From: CAZMBI01 sp964564675 | GTDB taxonomy: Bacteria; Pseudomonadota; Alphaproteobacteria; Rickettsiales; UBA3002 | Length of the DNA: 64,000 nt | Direction of reading: 5' to 3' | Assembly: GCA_964564675.1 (NCBI GenBank) | Contig: CAZMBI010000001.1 | Location: 62,001 to 126,000 of the forward strand | Part shown: positions 17,875-27,105 of the stretch, one piece after another | Position numbering within the stretch: position 1 is the stretch's first letter | How the letters are laid out: the number at the start of each line of letters is the position of its first letter | Program-made: the position numbers and the translations under genes | The notes under the pieces: model-generated | The model's database searches: none | What the model saw: the letters and a program-made list of their open reading frames with translations, nothing else | What the model was told of the DNA's origin: nothing

Positions 17875-19182
17875 ATGATCCCACGCTACTCCCGCCCGGA
17901 AATGACGGCGATCTGGTCACCGGGCAGCAAATTCCGTATCATGTTCGAGGTAGAGGCCCATGCCTGTGATGCCATGGCCGCCCTTGGCGTGGTGCCCAAA
18001 GAGGCGGCGCAGGCGATCTGGGCGTTCGGGCCCAAAACCTTTGACGAGGTGGCTATCGCCCGCATCGACGAGATCGAACGCACCACCCGGCATGATGTCA
18101 TCGCGTTTCTCACCTATGTTTCGGAGACGGTGGGCCCGGAAGCGCGCTTTTTGCACCAGGGCATGACGTCTTCGGACGTGCTCGATACCACCCTCGGCGT
18201 GCAGCTGCGCATGGCCTGCGACCAGCTGATCGACGATCTGGAACACTTGCTGGCGTCGCTGAAAGCCCGCGCGCTGGAAACCAAACAGATGGTCTGTATT
18301 GGCCGCAGCCACGGCATTCATGCCGAACCCACGACCATGGGCCTCAAATTCGCCCGCTGGTATGCCGAGATGGCGCGCAACCTCGCCCGGCTGCGCGCCG
18401 CTCGTGAGGAGGTGGCCACCTGCGCCATTTCCGGTGCGGTGGGCACGTTTGCCACCATCGACCCGCAGGTGGAAGCGCATGTCGCCCGCGAAATGGGGCT
18501 GACGCCCGAGCCGGTTTCCACCCAAATCATCCCGCGTGACCGGCACGCCCAGTTTTTTGCCACGCTCGGCGTGATCGCTGCATCCATCGAGAATATCGCA
18601 ACCGAAATCCGCCACATGCAACGCACGGAGGTGCTGGAAGCCGAGGAATATTTTGCCGCCGGGCAGAAAGGCTCTTCGGCCATGCCGCACAAGCGCAACC
18701 CGGTGCTGTCGGAGAATCTCTGCGGCCTGGCGCGCATGGTGCGCTCGGCGGTGACCCCGGCGATGGAAAATGTCGCGCTGTGGCACGAGCGCGACATCTC
18801 GCATTCTTCCGTCGAGCGTATGATCGCCCCAGATGCCTGCGTGACGCTTGATTTTGCCCTCGCCCGCCTGACTCAGGTGGTAGAAAAGCTGATTGTCTAT
18901 CCCGAACAGATGCAGCGCAATCTCGAACAGTTGTGCGGTCTGGTATTTTCGCAGCGCGTGTTGCTCGCTCTGACCCAGCGCGGGCTCAGTCGTGAAGACG
19001 CCTACCAGCTTGTCCAGCGCAACGCCATGACGGTCTGGCAAACGCGCCGCGATTTTCTGAAGACCTTACAGCAGGATGCCGAGGTTACCGCTGCCCTGCC
19101 CGCCGACGAACTGGCCGCACTGTTCGATCTTGCTTATTACACGCACCATGTCGACACGATTTTCGCGCGCGTGTTCGGATGA
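17875..19182 (+). CDS. purB: Adenylosuccinate lyase
   Basis: Catalyses two fumarate-releasing steps of purine synthesis (SAICAR to AICAR, and adenylosuccinate to AMP). The 435-residue protein has the N-terminal IPRYSRPEMTAIWS, HDVIAFLTYVSE, the HQGMTSSDVLDT motif, the catalytic-His region GRSHGIHAEPTTMG and the fumarase/aspartase signature GSSAMPHKRNP. Length and architecture match the Bacillus-type PurB found in alphaproteobacteria. It stands alone between lineage-specific genes. Confidence 0.97.
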   Translation: MIPRYSRPEMTAIWSPGSKFRIMFEVEAHACDAMAALGVVPKEAAQAIWAFGPKTFDEVAIARIDEIERTTRHDVIAFLTYVSETVGPEARFLHQGMTSSDVLDTTLGVQLRMACDQLIDDLEHLLASLKARALETKQMVCIGRSHGIHAEPTTMGLKFARWYAEMARNLARLRAAREEVATCAISGAVGTFATIDPQVEAHVAREMGLTPEPVSTQIIPRDRHAQFFATLGVIAASIENIATEIRHMQRTEVLEAEEYFAAGQKGSSAMPHKRNPVLSENLCGLARMVRSAVTPAMENVALWHERDISHSSVERMIAPDACVTLDFALARLTQVVEKLIVYPEQMQRNLEQLCGLVFSQRVLLALTQRGLSREDAYQLVQRNAMTVWQTRRDFLKTLQQDAEVTAALPADELAALFDLAYYTHHVDTIFARVFG

Positions 19183-19269
19183 ATGCGGCAGATCAAACCA
19201 TGACGGCATTGCTTAAAGGGTAATGTTTTGTTATAATATAAATGTTTATGCCGAGATGACAGGTAGTTT

Positions 19270-19638
19270 ATGTCTCCATTACCAGCAGCCAGCTTGATCG
19301 GGCCGGCGGCCCGGCAACCAAGCACCGATGTGAACGATCTGATCACCGGTGACGTGGGCGGTGTTGCCGCTGCCGCACTCAGCCCGGCCTCACCGCCCGA
19401 ATTAACAGCCAGCCAAAGCAGCGGGCTGCAGGGCTTGCGCGATTTTATTAGCAGTAACGACAATATCAGCAGCGAAGAATCGGCCGAACTGATCGCCCAG
19501 CTAGATGCTATTGAGTCGCTCATGCGGCTGACCAATGGCGAATCCGTGGGGCGCGATCCCGTCTTCGCGCTGGTAGGGAGCAATAGCGACAGTTTGGGCG
19601 GCCTGCCAGCCGGCTCGCTTGTCAACGGGCTGTTTTAA
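19270..19638 (+). CDS. Hypothetical 122-residue protein
   Basis: No family recognised. The N-terminal half is rich in Ala, Pro and Ser (for example AAAALSPASPPELTASQ). The middle has a likely helical pair, GLQGLRDFISSNDNISSEES then AELIAQLDAIESLMRL. The C-terminus is Gly/Ser-rich and ends in Phe. No signal peptide or membrane segment and only a weak ribosome site are seen. It lies 87 bases after purB. The low-complexity start leaves some doubt that it is expressed. Confidence 0.5.
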   Translation: MSPLPAASLIGPAARQPSTDVNDLITGDVGGVAAAALSPASPPELTASQSSGLQGLRDFISSNDNISSEESAELIAQLDAIESLMRLTNGESVGRDPVFALVGSNSDSLGGLPAGSLVNGLF

Positions 19639-19676
19639 CATTGCGCTGCTTCGCTTAATCGGGCACACCACGTGTG

Positions 19677-20444
19677 ATGAACGATATTTCCCACCTTACC
19701 ACCGAAAGCGGCGTGACGCTTGGTTACTGCCATAGCCCGGGCGCATCCCCAGGCATTATCTTTTTGAGCGGCTTCCGCTCGGACATGAGCGGCACAAAAG
19801 CCATCGCGCTGGAGCGCTTCTGCCAGCAGCGCGGGCAGGCTTTCCTGCGTTTTGATTATCGCGGCCACGGCGAATCAGGCGGTGACTTTGCCGAGGGGAC
19901 GATCGGCGACTGGACGGCGGATGCGGTGAGCCTGCTCGATCACCTCACACAGGGGCCGCAAATCCTGGTTGGCTCCAGCATGGGCGGATGGATCATGTTA
20001 CTGGCCGCGCTGGCCCGCCCGCAGCGCATCGCCGGGCTGGTTGGTATAGCCGCCGCACCCGATTTCACCACCCGCCTGATGTGGGAACGCGCTACCGAGG
20101 AACAGCGCCGGATTATCGAGGAACAGGGCGTGTTTTACGCACCGTCGGATTATGGCGAGCCATACCCCATCACCCGGGAGTTAATCGAGGAAAGCAAACA
20201 ACATCTGCTGCTGGATAACGATATCGCCATTGATTGCCCCGTCCGCCTGTTGCACGGCATGGCCGATCCGGACGTGCCGTGGGAGTTTTCCTGCCTGCTG
20301 GCGCAGCAACTGGCAAGCGACGCCGTGCAGGTGCGGCTAGTGAAAGGCGCCGGCCACCGTTTTTCCGAGCCGGAGCACCTGCGGATGATTGAAAACGCGG
20401 TCGGCGATTTACTCCCAGCGCCACTTACTCCGGGAGAAAACTAA
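19677..20444 (+). CDS. Alpha/beta hydrolase (ABHD10-like serine hydrolase)
   Basis: A 255-residue alpha/beta-hydrolase. FLSGFRSDMSGTKA holds the oxyanion region, FLRFDYRGHGESGG follows, and the nucleophile elbow is VGSSMGGW with Ser. Acid and His are expected at HGMADPDVPW and KGAGHRFSEPEH. The pattern is that of the small prokaryotic relatives of ABHD10 (thioesterase/depalmitoylase), common in alphaproteobacteria. The substrate is unknown. ATG 19677 is taken; a GTG directly before it (19674) would add one residue. Confidence 0.85.
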   Translation: MNDISHLTTESGVTLGYCHSPGASPGIIFLSGFRSDMSGTKAIALERFCQQRGQAFLRFDYRGHGESGGDFAEGTIGDWTADAVSLLDHLTQGPQILVGSSMGGWIMLLAALARPQRIAGLVGIAAAPDFTTRLMWERATEEQRRIIEEQGVFYAPSDYGEPYPITRELIEESKQHLLLDNDIAIDCPVRLLHGMADPDVPWEFSCLLAQQLASDAVQVRLVKGAGHRFSEPEHLRMIENAVGDLLPAPLTPGEN

Positions 20445-20454
20445 GGCCTTTTTT

Positions 20455-20580
20455 CCATATGCCCTCAGCCGCGACACGCCGCCTTTCGGCCTATCCCGAA
20501 GCAGGCGCTCAGTATGAATTTTCCTTTGCATTCCATAACGCCTGCGCTACACATACCCACTTACTTCGAACAGGATAACT
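20455..20580 (+). promoter_or_regulatory. Candidate serC leader element
   Basis: The 136-base gap before serC holds GCCGCGACACGCCGCC followed by the small hairpin GCCTTTCGGC and a pyrimidine-rich stretch, ending AGGATAACT directly before the serC ATG. Alphaproteobacteria have a conserved structured leader upstream of serC (the serC element in Rfam), and this region is compatible with it. Assignment rests on position and partial recall of the motif. Confidence 0.4.
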
Positions 20581-21744
20581 ATGAAACCCTTACAAAAACC
20601 TGATAACCCCTGTTTTTCCTCCGGCCCTTGCGCCAAACGCCCCGGCTGGTCGCTGGCGTGCCTCGGCGACGCGGCGGTTGGCCGCTCGCACCGCGCCAAA
20701 ATCGGCAAAGACAAGCTGCAGGAAGTGATTGCGCGCAGCAAGCAACTGCTCAGCCTGCCTGAGGGCTATGTGCTTGGCATCGTGCCGGCCTCCGATACCG
20801 GGGCGATCGAAATGGCGATGTGGTCGTTACTCGGAGCGCGCGGGGTGGATGTGCTGGCCTGGGAAAGCTTCGGCAGCACCTGGGTCAAGGATATCACCAA
20901 TCAACTCAAACTCGAGGATTTGCGCCGCTTTGAAACGGATTATGGCGCCCTGCCCGATCTCACTCAGGTGGACTGGGCGCGCGATGTGGTTTTCACCTGG
21001 AACGGTACAACGTCCGGCGTGTGCGTGCCCAACGGAGAATGGATTCCCGACGACCGTGAAGGACTGTCGATCTGCGATGCCACTTCGGCTGTTTTCGCGA
21101 TGGATATTCCGCTGCATAAGCTCGATGTCATCACATGGTCGTGGCAGAAAGTGCTCGGCGGCGAGGCGGCACACGGCATGATCGCGCTTAGTCCGCATGC
21201 AGTTGAACGGTTGCAAAGCTACCAGCCGCCTTGGCCATTGCCTAAAATCTTTCAGCTGACCAAAAAAGGCGCGCTTAATGCCGAAATCTTTCAGGGCGCA
21301 ACGATTAACACCCCGTCCATGCTGTGTGTGGAAGACGCCATTGACGGGCTGCAATGGGCTGAAGCAACCGGCGGCCTGCCGGCTTTGATTCAACGCTCGC
21401 AGGCCAACCTGCAGGCCGTGGCCGACTGGGTAGCCGCCGCGCCCTGGGTAGACTTTCTAGCAGAACGTGAAGACACGCGTTCATGCACTTCGATTTGCCT
21501 GAAAATTGTCGATTCGTGGTATCAATCGCTTCCAGCGGAAGAACAGGCCGCCGGCGTCAAACACATCGTCAGCACGCTGGAAAAAGAAGGCGTGGCCTAT
21601 GATATCGGCGCCTATCGCGACGCACCGCCGGGGCTACGCCTGTGGGGCGGCGCTACGGTGGAAACGGCCGATCTGCAGGCACTATTTCCATGGCTTGACT
21701 GGGCATTTCACACGTTAAAGCAGGAAAAGGCCCAGGCGGCTTGA
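20581..21744 (+). CDS. serC: Phosphoserine aminotransferase
   Basis: PLP enzyme converting 3-phosphohydroxypyruvate and glutamate to phosphoserine, step two of serine synthesis. The 387-residue protein belongs to the alphaproteobacterial type: [15 protein letters not shown] at the N-terminus, [28 protein letters not shown], and the PLP lysine in [14 protein letters not shown]. It is followed by a small gene and then serA, which catalyses step one, so the serine genes form one cluster. Confidence 0.95.
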   Translation: MKPLQKPDNPCFSSGPCAKRPGWSLACLGDAAVGRSHRAKIGKDKLQEVIARSKQLLSLPEGYVLGIVPASDTGAIEMAMWSLLGARGVDVLAWESFGSTWVKDITNQLKLEDLRRFETDYGALPDLTQVDWARDVVFTWNGTTSGVCVPNGEWIPDDREGLSICDATSAVFAMDIPLHKLDVITWSWQKVLGGEAAHGMIALSPHAVERLQSYQPPWPLPKIFQLTKKGALNAEIFQGATINTPSMLCVEDAIDGLQWAEATGGLPALIQRSQANLQAVADWVAAAPWVDFLAEREDTRSCTSICLKIVDSWYQSLPAEEQAAGVKHIVSTLEKEGVAYDIGAYRDAPPGLRLWGGATVETADLQALFPWLDWAFHTLKQEKAQAA

Positions 21745-21777
21745 CGGACAACCATTGATGCTAACCGGGAGGTATGT

Positions 21778-22086
21778 ATGAAAATCGATGAGAAAATCAA
21801 GCAAGGCTATGATAAGGAAATCGCCGAAGCGCTGGCCAAATATTTCAAAGTCGAAACCAAAAAGGTCAAGGTCAAAAACGATCATACCTCAGATAAACAC
21901 ACGCTGGTTACCATATCCGGGGTCGATGGCACGCATCCCAAAATCAAAATGCGGCTAACCGAGCTCGAGCGCCACGAAGATGTCGATATTCTCAATAACG
22001 GCCAGGAAGATGGCACCGTAGAGCTGCGCATTCTGGACAGCGTCATTGAAGAACTTGTCGAAAAATACAGCGCCGATCATGAATAA
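21778..22086 (+). CDS. Hypothetical 102-residue charged protein
   Basis: No family recognised. It is strongly charged, starting with KIDEKIKQGYDKEIAEALAK, then KVETKKVKVKND, a probable beta-alpha region VTISGVDGTHPKIKMRLTEL, and an acidic helical end VIEELVEKYSADHE. A strong GGGAGG site stands before the ATG, and it lies 33 bases after serC and 27 before serA, so it is very likely translated with them. It has no membrane segment. A role linked to serine synthesis is possible only by position. Confidence 0.8.
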   Translation: MKIDEKIKQGYDKEIAEALAKYFKVETKKVKVKNDHTSDKHTLVTISGVDGTHPKIKMRLTELERHEDVDILNNGQEDGTVELRILDSVIEELVEKYSADHE

Positions 22087-22113
22087 TGTTAAAAATCAAC
22101 CATAAGGAATTGC

Positions 22114-23697
22114 ATGCCAAAGGTACTCATCTCAGACAAACTGAGCCCGCGCTCCAAAGCCATATTTGAAGAAAAAGGAGTGACGGTCGATGTCAAAACC
22201 GGCCTCAGCGAAGATGAACTCTGCGCCATTATCGGCGAGTATGACGGCCTGGCGATCCGCTCGGCCACCAAAGTCACGCCCAAGGTGCTGGATGCGGCGG
22301 CTAACCTGCGGGTAATCGGCCGCGCCGGCATTGGGGTTGATAATGTCGATATTAAAGCTGCGACATCGCGTGGGGTGGTGGTTATGAACACGCCTTTCGG
22401 CAACTCGGTGACCACCGCCGAACACGCTGTGGCGCTGCTGATGGCGATGGCCCGCCAGATCCCGCAAGCAAGCGCTTCCACCCATGCCGGCAAATGGGAA
22501 AAAAGCAAATTCATGGGCACCGAGCTGGCCGGCAAAACCCTTGGGCTGATCGGCTGCGGCAATATCGGCGGCATTGTTGCCGACCGCGCGCAGGGCCTGA
22601 AAATGAAAGTCATGGCGTATGATCCGTTTCTTTCCAGCGATCATGCGGCGGCCATTAACGTTGAAAAAGTCGAACTGGACGACCTGCTCGCCCGCGCCGA
22701 TATGATTTCGCTGCACACCCCGCTGAATGACGCCACACGCCACATTCTGAACAGAGATTCAATGGCCAAATGCAAAAAAGGCGTGATGATCGTCAATTGC
22801 GCCCGCGGCGGGCTGATCGTCGAAACAGATCTGAAAGCGCTGCTGGAGTCGGGTCACGTGGCCGCCGCCGCGCTTGACGTATTCGAAGAGGAACCAGCCA
22901 GAGAAAACGCCTTGTTCGGAATGGAAAACGTGGTGTGTACGCCGCATCTGGGCGCCTCTACCGCCGAAGCGCAGGAAAATGTCGCCATTCAGGTGGCCGA
23001 ACAAATGGCGGATTATCTCATCAACGGCACGGTGACCAACGCACTGAATATGCCCTCCGTTTCTGCCGAAGATGCCGCCAGGCTACGCCCCTACCTGCAT
23101 CTGGCCGGCCAGCTGGGCGGCTTTGCCGGGCAGATTACCGAAACCGGCCTCAAAAAAGTGGTGATCGAATATGAAGGCTCGGTCGCCGGGCTGAACACCC
23201 GCCCGCTGACCGCCACCGCGCTCAACGGCCTGCTGCAGCCGCTGATGGAGGGCATCAATATGGTCAACGCCCCAGTCATCGCCAAGGAGCGCGATATCGA
23301 AGTGAGCGAGGTCAAGCATGAGCGCGCCTCCAACTATAAAACGCTGATGCGGGTGACGGTGGAAACCGAGCGCCGCAGCCGCGATGTCGCGGGCACGCTG
23401 TTCGGAGCCGAACCGCGCGTGGTCAGTATCAACGGTGTGCCCCTGGAAGCCGCGCTGGGGCCGCGCATGCTGTATATCAACAATGAAGACAAGCCGGGGC
23501 TGATCGGCGGGCTGGGCTCGGTGCTCGGCGATGCCGGGGTGAATATCGCCAATTTCCATCTCGGCCGCCACGAGGTGAACGGCGAGACCGACGCCATCGC
23601 GCTGGTTGAGGTTGATGAGACGGTCGATACCTCCCTGCTTGAGCGGATCAATCAGCTGCCTAGCGTTAAACAGGCCAAGCTGCTGGAGTTTGAATAA
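22114..23697 (+). CDS. serA: D-3-phosphoglycerate dehydrogenase (long form)
   Basis: Oxidises 3-phosphoglycerate to 3-phosphohydroxypyruvate, the first step of serine synthesis. The 527 residues match the long type: a catalytic domain with GRAGIGVDNVDIKAAT, the NAD site LGLIGCGNIGG, NCARGGLIVETDLKALL and the catalytic His in TPHLGASTAEAQEN. An intervening regulatory domain (about 315-450) and a C-terminal ACT domain starting MLYINNEDKPGLIGGLGSVL follow; the ACT domain is the usual site for serine feedback. Confidence 0.97.
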   Translation: MPKVLISDKLSPRSKAIFEEKGVTVDVKTGLSEDELCAIIGEYDGLAIRSATKVTPKVLDAAANLRVIGRAGIGVDNVDIKAATSRGVVVMNTPFGNSVTTAEHAVALLMAMARQIPQASASTHAGKWEKSKFMGTELAGKTLGLIGCGNIGGIVADRAQGLKMKVMAYDPFLSSDHAAAINVEKVELDDLLARADMISLHTPLNDATRHILNRDSMAKCKKGVMIVNCARGGLIVETDLKALLESGHVAAAALDVFEEEPARENALFGMENVVCTPHLGASTAEAQENVAIQVAEQMADYLINGTVTNALNMPSVSAEDAARLRPYLHLAGQLGGFAGQITETGLKKVVIEYEGSVAGLNTRPLTATALNGLLQPLMEGINMVNAPVIAKERDIEVSEVKHERASNYKTLMRVTVETERRSRDVAGTLFGAEPRVVSINGVPLEAALGPRMLYINNEDKPGLIGGLGSVLGDAGVNIANFHLGRHEVNGETDAIALVEVDETVDTSLLERINQLPSVKQAKLLEFE

Positions 23698-23843
23698 ACC
23701 GGCGCGCCGCAGGCAATGGACCATAACCGGGCGGTGTCGTTATTTCGGCATTTTCATCATCTTGTCTTTAAACCGTCATACAACTGTCTTGGAAGCCTGC
23801 TACGACGCGTGTTATATTAGCAATGAATGAATGGAGAGATGAC

Positions 23844-24884
23844 ATGGCAGATACCGAAACCCCAATCAATTTGAATGATTCCCAGAAGCTGCGGGAAGTC
23901 CAGGGCTACCTGGATGCGCTGGGCATGTATGATTATCACACCGTTGACGGCTTGTGGGGCGGCGCGACCAAGGGCGGGCTGGAAGATTTTGCCAATGAGC
24001 ATAGTCTGGATATTACATTCAAAGGTGCAAATACTACCCTGTCGCAAGATTTTCTGACGGAACTCAAGCAAGCAGCCAAAGAGGCCAATCCCAGCCTGTA
24101 TCTGCAAAAAATGCTGAATGAAAACGGCGTGGATATAGGCCCGGAAGACGGCATCGTCGGTCCCAAAACCCGCCGCGGGGCCAATGCCGTGCTCGACCAG
24201 CTGGAAGAACTGGAAGAGATTGATTCGGGTGCATTAGAAGCGGCGCGGGCAGACCTGAAAGAGGGTACCTCGATTTCCGCTGACACTTTCACCCTCTTGG
24301 AGGAAGGCGTCGCCTCGTTAGCCAAGAATCAGTTATCCGCCGCCATAGACCAAAATAACGCCGAGAAAGCCAGAGCAGAGGCGAGAGAGGTGGCGGCAAG
24401 CACGCCAGCCCGGCGGCAAACGCGCAGCAGTGGAGATCATGGTCGTTCTTCGCGAGGGTTAACTGATGCATGGTATCAGGAATATACCGGCGATCCCACC
24501 ATGACCAAGGAGCGTTGGCGGGCAGAGAAAGCCGGACTGGCAACAGACCATGTGTTAGTCGATGGTCAGAAAGTTAATGTTTATGAAGACGGCAAGCCGA
24601 CCACGGTGCGTGCCGGCCTAAAATATAATGGCATTGAATTGCCCAAAGGTTTTGATCGTATTTATGGCATGGATCAGGCGGACCCTGAGCAGTTAGGAGA
24701 TGCGCTTTCCGGTTACCACTACGCTGGCAACAAGGTCACCGGCGGCGGTCAGGGCATGAGTCGTGGCGGCCGCCCCAAACTCCATCTGGAGCGGCGTAAA
24801 ACGTTTAACGCTGGCGGCGGACCTGAAACAGACAGCCCAACTTCTAGTAGTACTGGACCCGAGGGAGGCGACGACGGTTATTAA
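23844..24884 (+). CDS. Protein with two peptidoglycan-binding-like repeats
   Basis: A 346-residue protein without signal peptide. Residues about 10-75 (LREVQGYLDALGMYDYHTVD, GLWGGATKGGLEDF) and about 85-130 (YLQKMLNENGVDIGPEDGIVG, KTRRGANAVL) look like two PG_binding_1 repeats, with the typical DG.WG..T..AL pattern. An acidic helix, a low-complexity Ala/Arg stretch (about 175-210) and a Gly/Ser-rich tail follow. ATG 23844 is preferred over 23823 because GGAGAG precedes it. Like the large hydrolase at 14720 it lacks an export signal, which suggests a shared, non-Sec route or a structural role. Confidence 0.7.
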   Translation: MADTETPINLNDSQKLREVQGYLDALGMYDYHTVDGLWGGATKGGLEDFANEHSLDITFKGANTTLSQDFLTELKQAAKEANPSLYLQKMLNENGVDIGPEDGIVGPKTRRGANAVLDQLEELEEIDSGALEAARADLKEGTSISADTFTLLEEGVASLAKNQLSAAIDQNNAEKARAEAREVAASTPARRQTRSSGDHGRSSRGLTDAWYQEYTGDPTMTKERWRAEKAGLATDHVLVDGQKVNVYEDGKPTTVRAGLKYNGIELPKGFDRIYGMDQADPEQLGDALSGYHYAGNKVTGGGQGMSRGGRPKLHLERRKTFNAGGGPETDSPTSSSTGPEGGDDGY

Positions 24885-24893
24885 GCCGGCCCC

Positions 24894-25046
24894 TCACGTC
24901 ATCCACGGATCGCGGCCGGGATCGAGCGGCAGGGGGTTTTTTGGTTTGGCCGGTTCCTGATCGAAGCGCTCGGCCCACTCCTTTTGCTTACGCTGCCAGC
25001 GCACTTTACGCTTAAACCAGTCGATGATCTTGGTAAAAAATGCCAT
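24894..25046 (-). CDS. Small 50-residue protein, too short for usual ORF calling
   Basis: A perfect AAAGGAGG ribosome site stands 5 bases before the ATG (25044-25046), followed by 50 codons and TGA at 24894. The product begins MAFFTKIIDWFKRK, an amphipathic basic helix with Trp, continues with WQRKQKEWAERFDQ, and ends in a Pro-rich LPLDPGRDPWMT. It is convergent with the preceding gene, its stop 9 bases from that gene's stop. No known family recognised. The strong start signal and ordered helix make it a likely real gene. Confidence 0.65.
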   Translation of the reverse strand: MAFFTKIIDWFKRKVRWQRKQKEWAERFDQEPAKPKNPLPLDPGRDPWMT

Positions 25047-25139
25047 GGCTGCCTCCTTTTGAATACAAGGTGTCGGGTTTAAGATATACGATAATGTTGA
25101 TGCTCCTGTGCAATGGGCATCATGCTAATTAATGCGAGC

Positions 25140-25181
25140 CCCTCCCTAATCCTCCCCCTTAAGGGGAAGAGTTAGGGAGGG
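25140..25181. repeat. REP-like palindrome upstream of recO
   Basis: CCCTCCCTAA (25140-25149) is mirrored by TTAGGGAGGG (25172-25181), and the centre CCCCTTAAGGGG is a perfect palindrome, so the 42 bases can fold into one long hairpin with few mismatches. It belongs to the same style of GC-rich intergenic repeat as the element inside dusB. The rest of the gap 25047-25242 shows nothing else clear. Confidence 0.7.
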
Positions 25182-25242
25182 ACATAAAATGCCTACTGCG
25201 CAGGACTATACACCCTAAACCGTATGTCTTATACCTTTTTTT

Positions 25243-25977
25243 ATGCAATGGAGCGATGAAGCGATCGTGCTATCCTTGCGCCGCTTTGCCGAGCACGGCG
25301 CGGTGACTTGCCTGTTTGCGCGCGAGCACGGGCTGTATTACGGCGTGGCCAAAGCCGCCTTAAGCAAGGCGCAGCGCGGCACATATCAGCCTGGCAATCT
25401 GGTCAAAGCGCGCTGGAGCGCCCGCTTGTCGGAACATGTGGGCACCTGGCAATGCGAGCTTGCCTCGCCGATAGCGGCGCTGTGCATGCAGGATGCGGCG
25501 GCACTGGCGGCGCTCAATGCCGTATGCGCGATGATCCCGCTGGCCATGCAGGAGCGCGACCCGCATCCCCTGCTGTATGACAGCGCCCTGCGCCTGCTGC
25601 AGGATATCGCCGCCGGTCGGCCATGGCAGGCCGATTATGTTCGTTTTGAGCTGTGTCTGCTGCAGGAATCCGGCTTCGGCCTCGACTTAAGCGCGTGTGC
25701 CGCCACCGGCAATACGCAGCATCTGATTTATGTATCACCGAAGTCCGGCTGCGCGGTCAGCGCCGAAGCCGGCGCGCCCTATCACGAGCTGCTGTTGCCC
25801 CTGCCCGCCTTTCTGCGGGAGGAGATGTCCGCCGATCCGACAGCGATTGCCGAAGGCATGCAGCTGACCGGTTATTTTCTCGAGCGCGCCCTGCTCACGG
25901 CGATCGATAAACCCATGCCTTCGGCGCGCACCCGTCTGATGGCACGGTATCTATCGCCGCAGGCGGCTCCGGCTTAG
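25243..25977 (+). CDS. recO: DNA repair protein RecO
   Basis: Acts with RecR to load RecA on SSB-coated DNA in recombinational repair. The 244-residue protein has the OB-fold N-terminus WSDEAIVLSLRRFAEHGAVTCLFAREHG, the GVAKAALSK segment and the helical domain with YVRFELCLLQESGFGLDLSACA, typical of alphaproteobacterial RecO. The C4 zinc cluster of some RecO proteins is not complete here. It stands upstream of the polyprenyl synthase. Confidence 0.9.
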   Translation: MQWSDEAIVLSLRRFAEHGAVTCLFAREHGLYYGVAKAALSKAQRGTYQPGNLVKARWSARLSEHVGTWQCELASPIAALCMQDAAALAALNAVCAMIPLAMQERDPHPLLYDSALRLLQDIAAGRPWQADYVRFELCLLQESGFGLDLSACAATGNTQHLIYVSPKSGCAVSAEAGAPYHELLLPLPAFLREEMSADPTAIAEGMQLTGYFLERALLTAIDKPMPSARTRLMARYLSPQAAPA

Positions 25978-26018
25978 AATTGCTTTACACTTATTGTTTA
26001 AATCAGTAATTTCGCGCC

Positions 26019-27029
26019 ATGAGTCACGCCTCCGCCGAATCCAGCAACCCCGACCGCCCGTCTCTTGCCGCCTTACAACAACTGGTTGCCGATGATATGC
26101 GCCGCGTCAATCAGGTGGTGCTGGAGAAGGTAAGAAGCGACGTGCCGCTGGTGGCAGATCTGGCTTCACACATTATCCGCGCCGGCGGCAAACGCCTGCG
26201 CCCCTCGCTGACGCTGGCCTGCGCCCGGCTGTGCGGCTATGAAGGTGAGCGCCATGTGCGCCTGGCCGCCTGTGTCGAATTCATACATACCGCGACCCTG
26301 CTGCACGACGACGTGGTAGATGATAGCAAACTGCGTCGCGGCATGGCCACCGCTAACGATATCTGGGGCAACAAGTCCAGCGTACTGGTGGGCGACTTCC
26401 TGTTCAGCCGCGCCTTTCAGCTGATGGTAGCTGACGGCTCGCTCAGCGTACTGGAGATTTTGTCCAACACATCCGCCACCATTGCCGAAGGCGAAGTGCT
26501 GCAACTGACCACCATGCACGAGCCCGATACGGCGGAAACGATGTATCTTGAGGTTGTACGCGCTAAAACCGCCGCCTTGTTTGCCGCCGCCGGCGAGCTC
26601 GGCGCGGTTGTCTCCAAACGCCCGGAAGTCGCCGAGGCGTTGCGCCAGTTCGGGCTGAATCTGGGCATCGCCTTCCAGTTGGCGGACGATGCGCTCGATT
26701 ATTCTGGCGGTGAATCGCATCTGGGTAAAACCGTCGGCGACGATTTCCGCGAGGGAAAAATCACCCTGCCCGTCATTTTAAGTTATCAGCTGGGCAACGC
26801 CAAAGAGCGCGCCTTCTGGCAGCGCACGCTGGCGGATATGAACCAGCAGGACGCTGATATGCCGCATGCCATGCAACTGATCACCCAGCATGACGCCATT
26901 TCCCAGACCCTGGCGCGCGCCGACAGTTTTGCTGAAAACGCCCGCCGGGCGCTGGCACCTTTTTCCCCCTCCCCGATGAAGCTGGCGCTGGAGGAAACGG
27001 TGGATTTCTGCGTCCACCGCGCCTTCTAA
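26019..27029 (+). CDS. ispB: Polyprenyl diphosphate synthase (octaprenyl/decaprenyl type)
   Basis: Trans-prenyltransferase making the long ubiquinone side chain. The 336-residue protein has GGKRLRPSLTLACARL, the first Asp-rich motif LLHDDVVDDSKLRRG, the lid region NKSSVLVGDFLFSRAFQLM and the second motif FQLADDALDYSG, followed by KTVGDDFREGKITLPVI. Chain length (C40 or C50) cannot be read from the sequence with certainty. Its product is used with ubiE and ubiB (47494-49916) for ubiquinone. Confidence 0.93.
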   Translation: MSHASAESSNPDRPSLAALQQLVADDMRRVNQVVLEKVRSDVPLVADLASHIIRAGGKRLRPSLTLACARLCGYEGERHVRLAACVEFIHTATLLHDDVVDDSKLRRGMATANDIWGNKSSVLVGDFLFSRAFQLMVADGSLSVLEILSNTSATIAEGEVLQLTTMHEPDTAETMYLEVVRAKTAALFAAAGELGAVVSKRPEVAEALRQFGLNLGIAFQLADDALDYSGGESHLGKTVGDDFREGKITLPVILSYQLGNAKERAFWQRTLADMNQQDADMPHAMQLITQHDAISQTLARADSFAENARRALAPFSPSPMKLALEETVDFCVHRAF

Positions 27030-27105
27030 ACATCTGAAACGTCATAAAACTGTCACGCACCGTCGGCGCATTGCCCGCTACACTCATATCAGGAGAGATG
27101 TATTG

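Noticed and set aside
17917..19041. 374-residue open frame antisense to purB
   Set aside because: Mirrors the purB coding pattern; composition rich in His and Arg, no family features.
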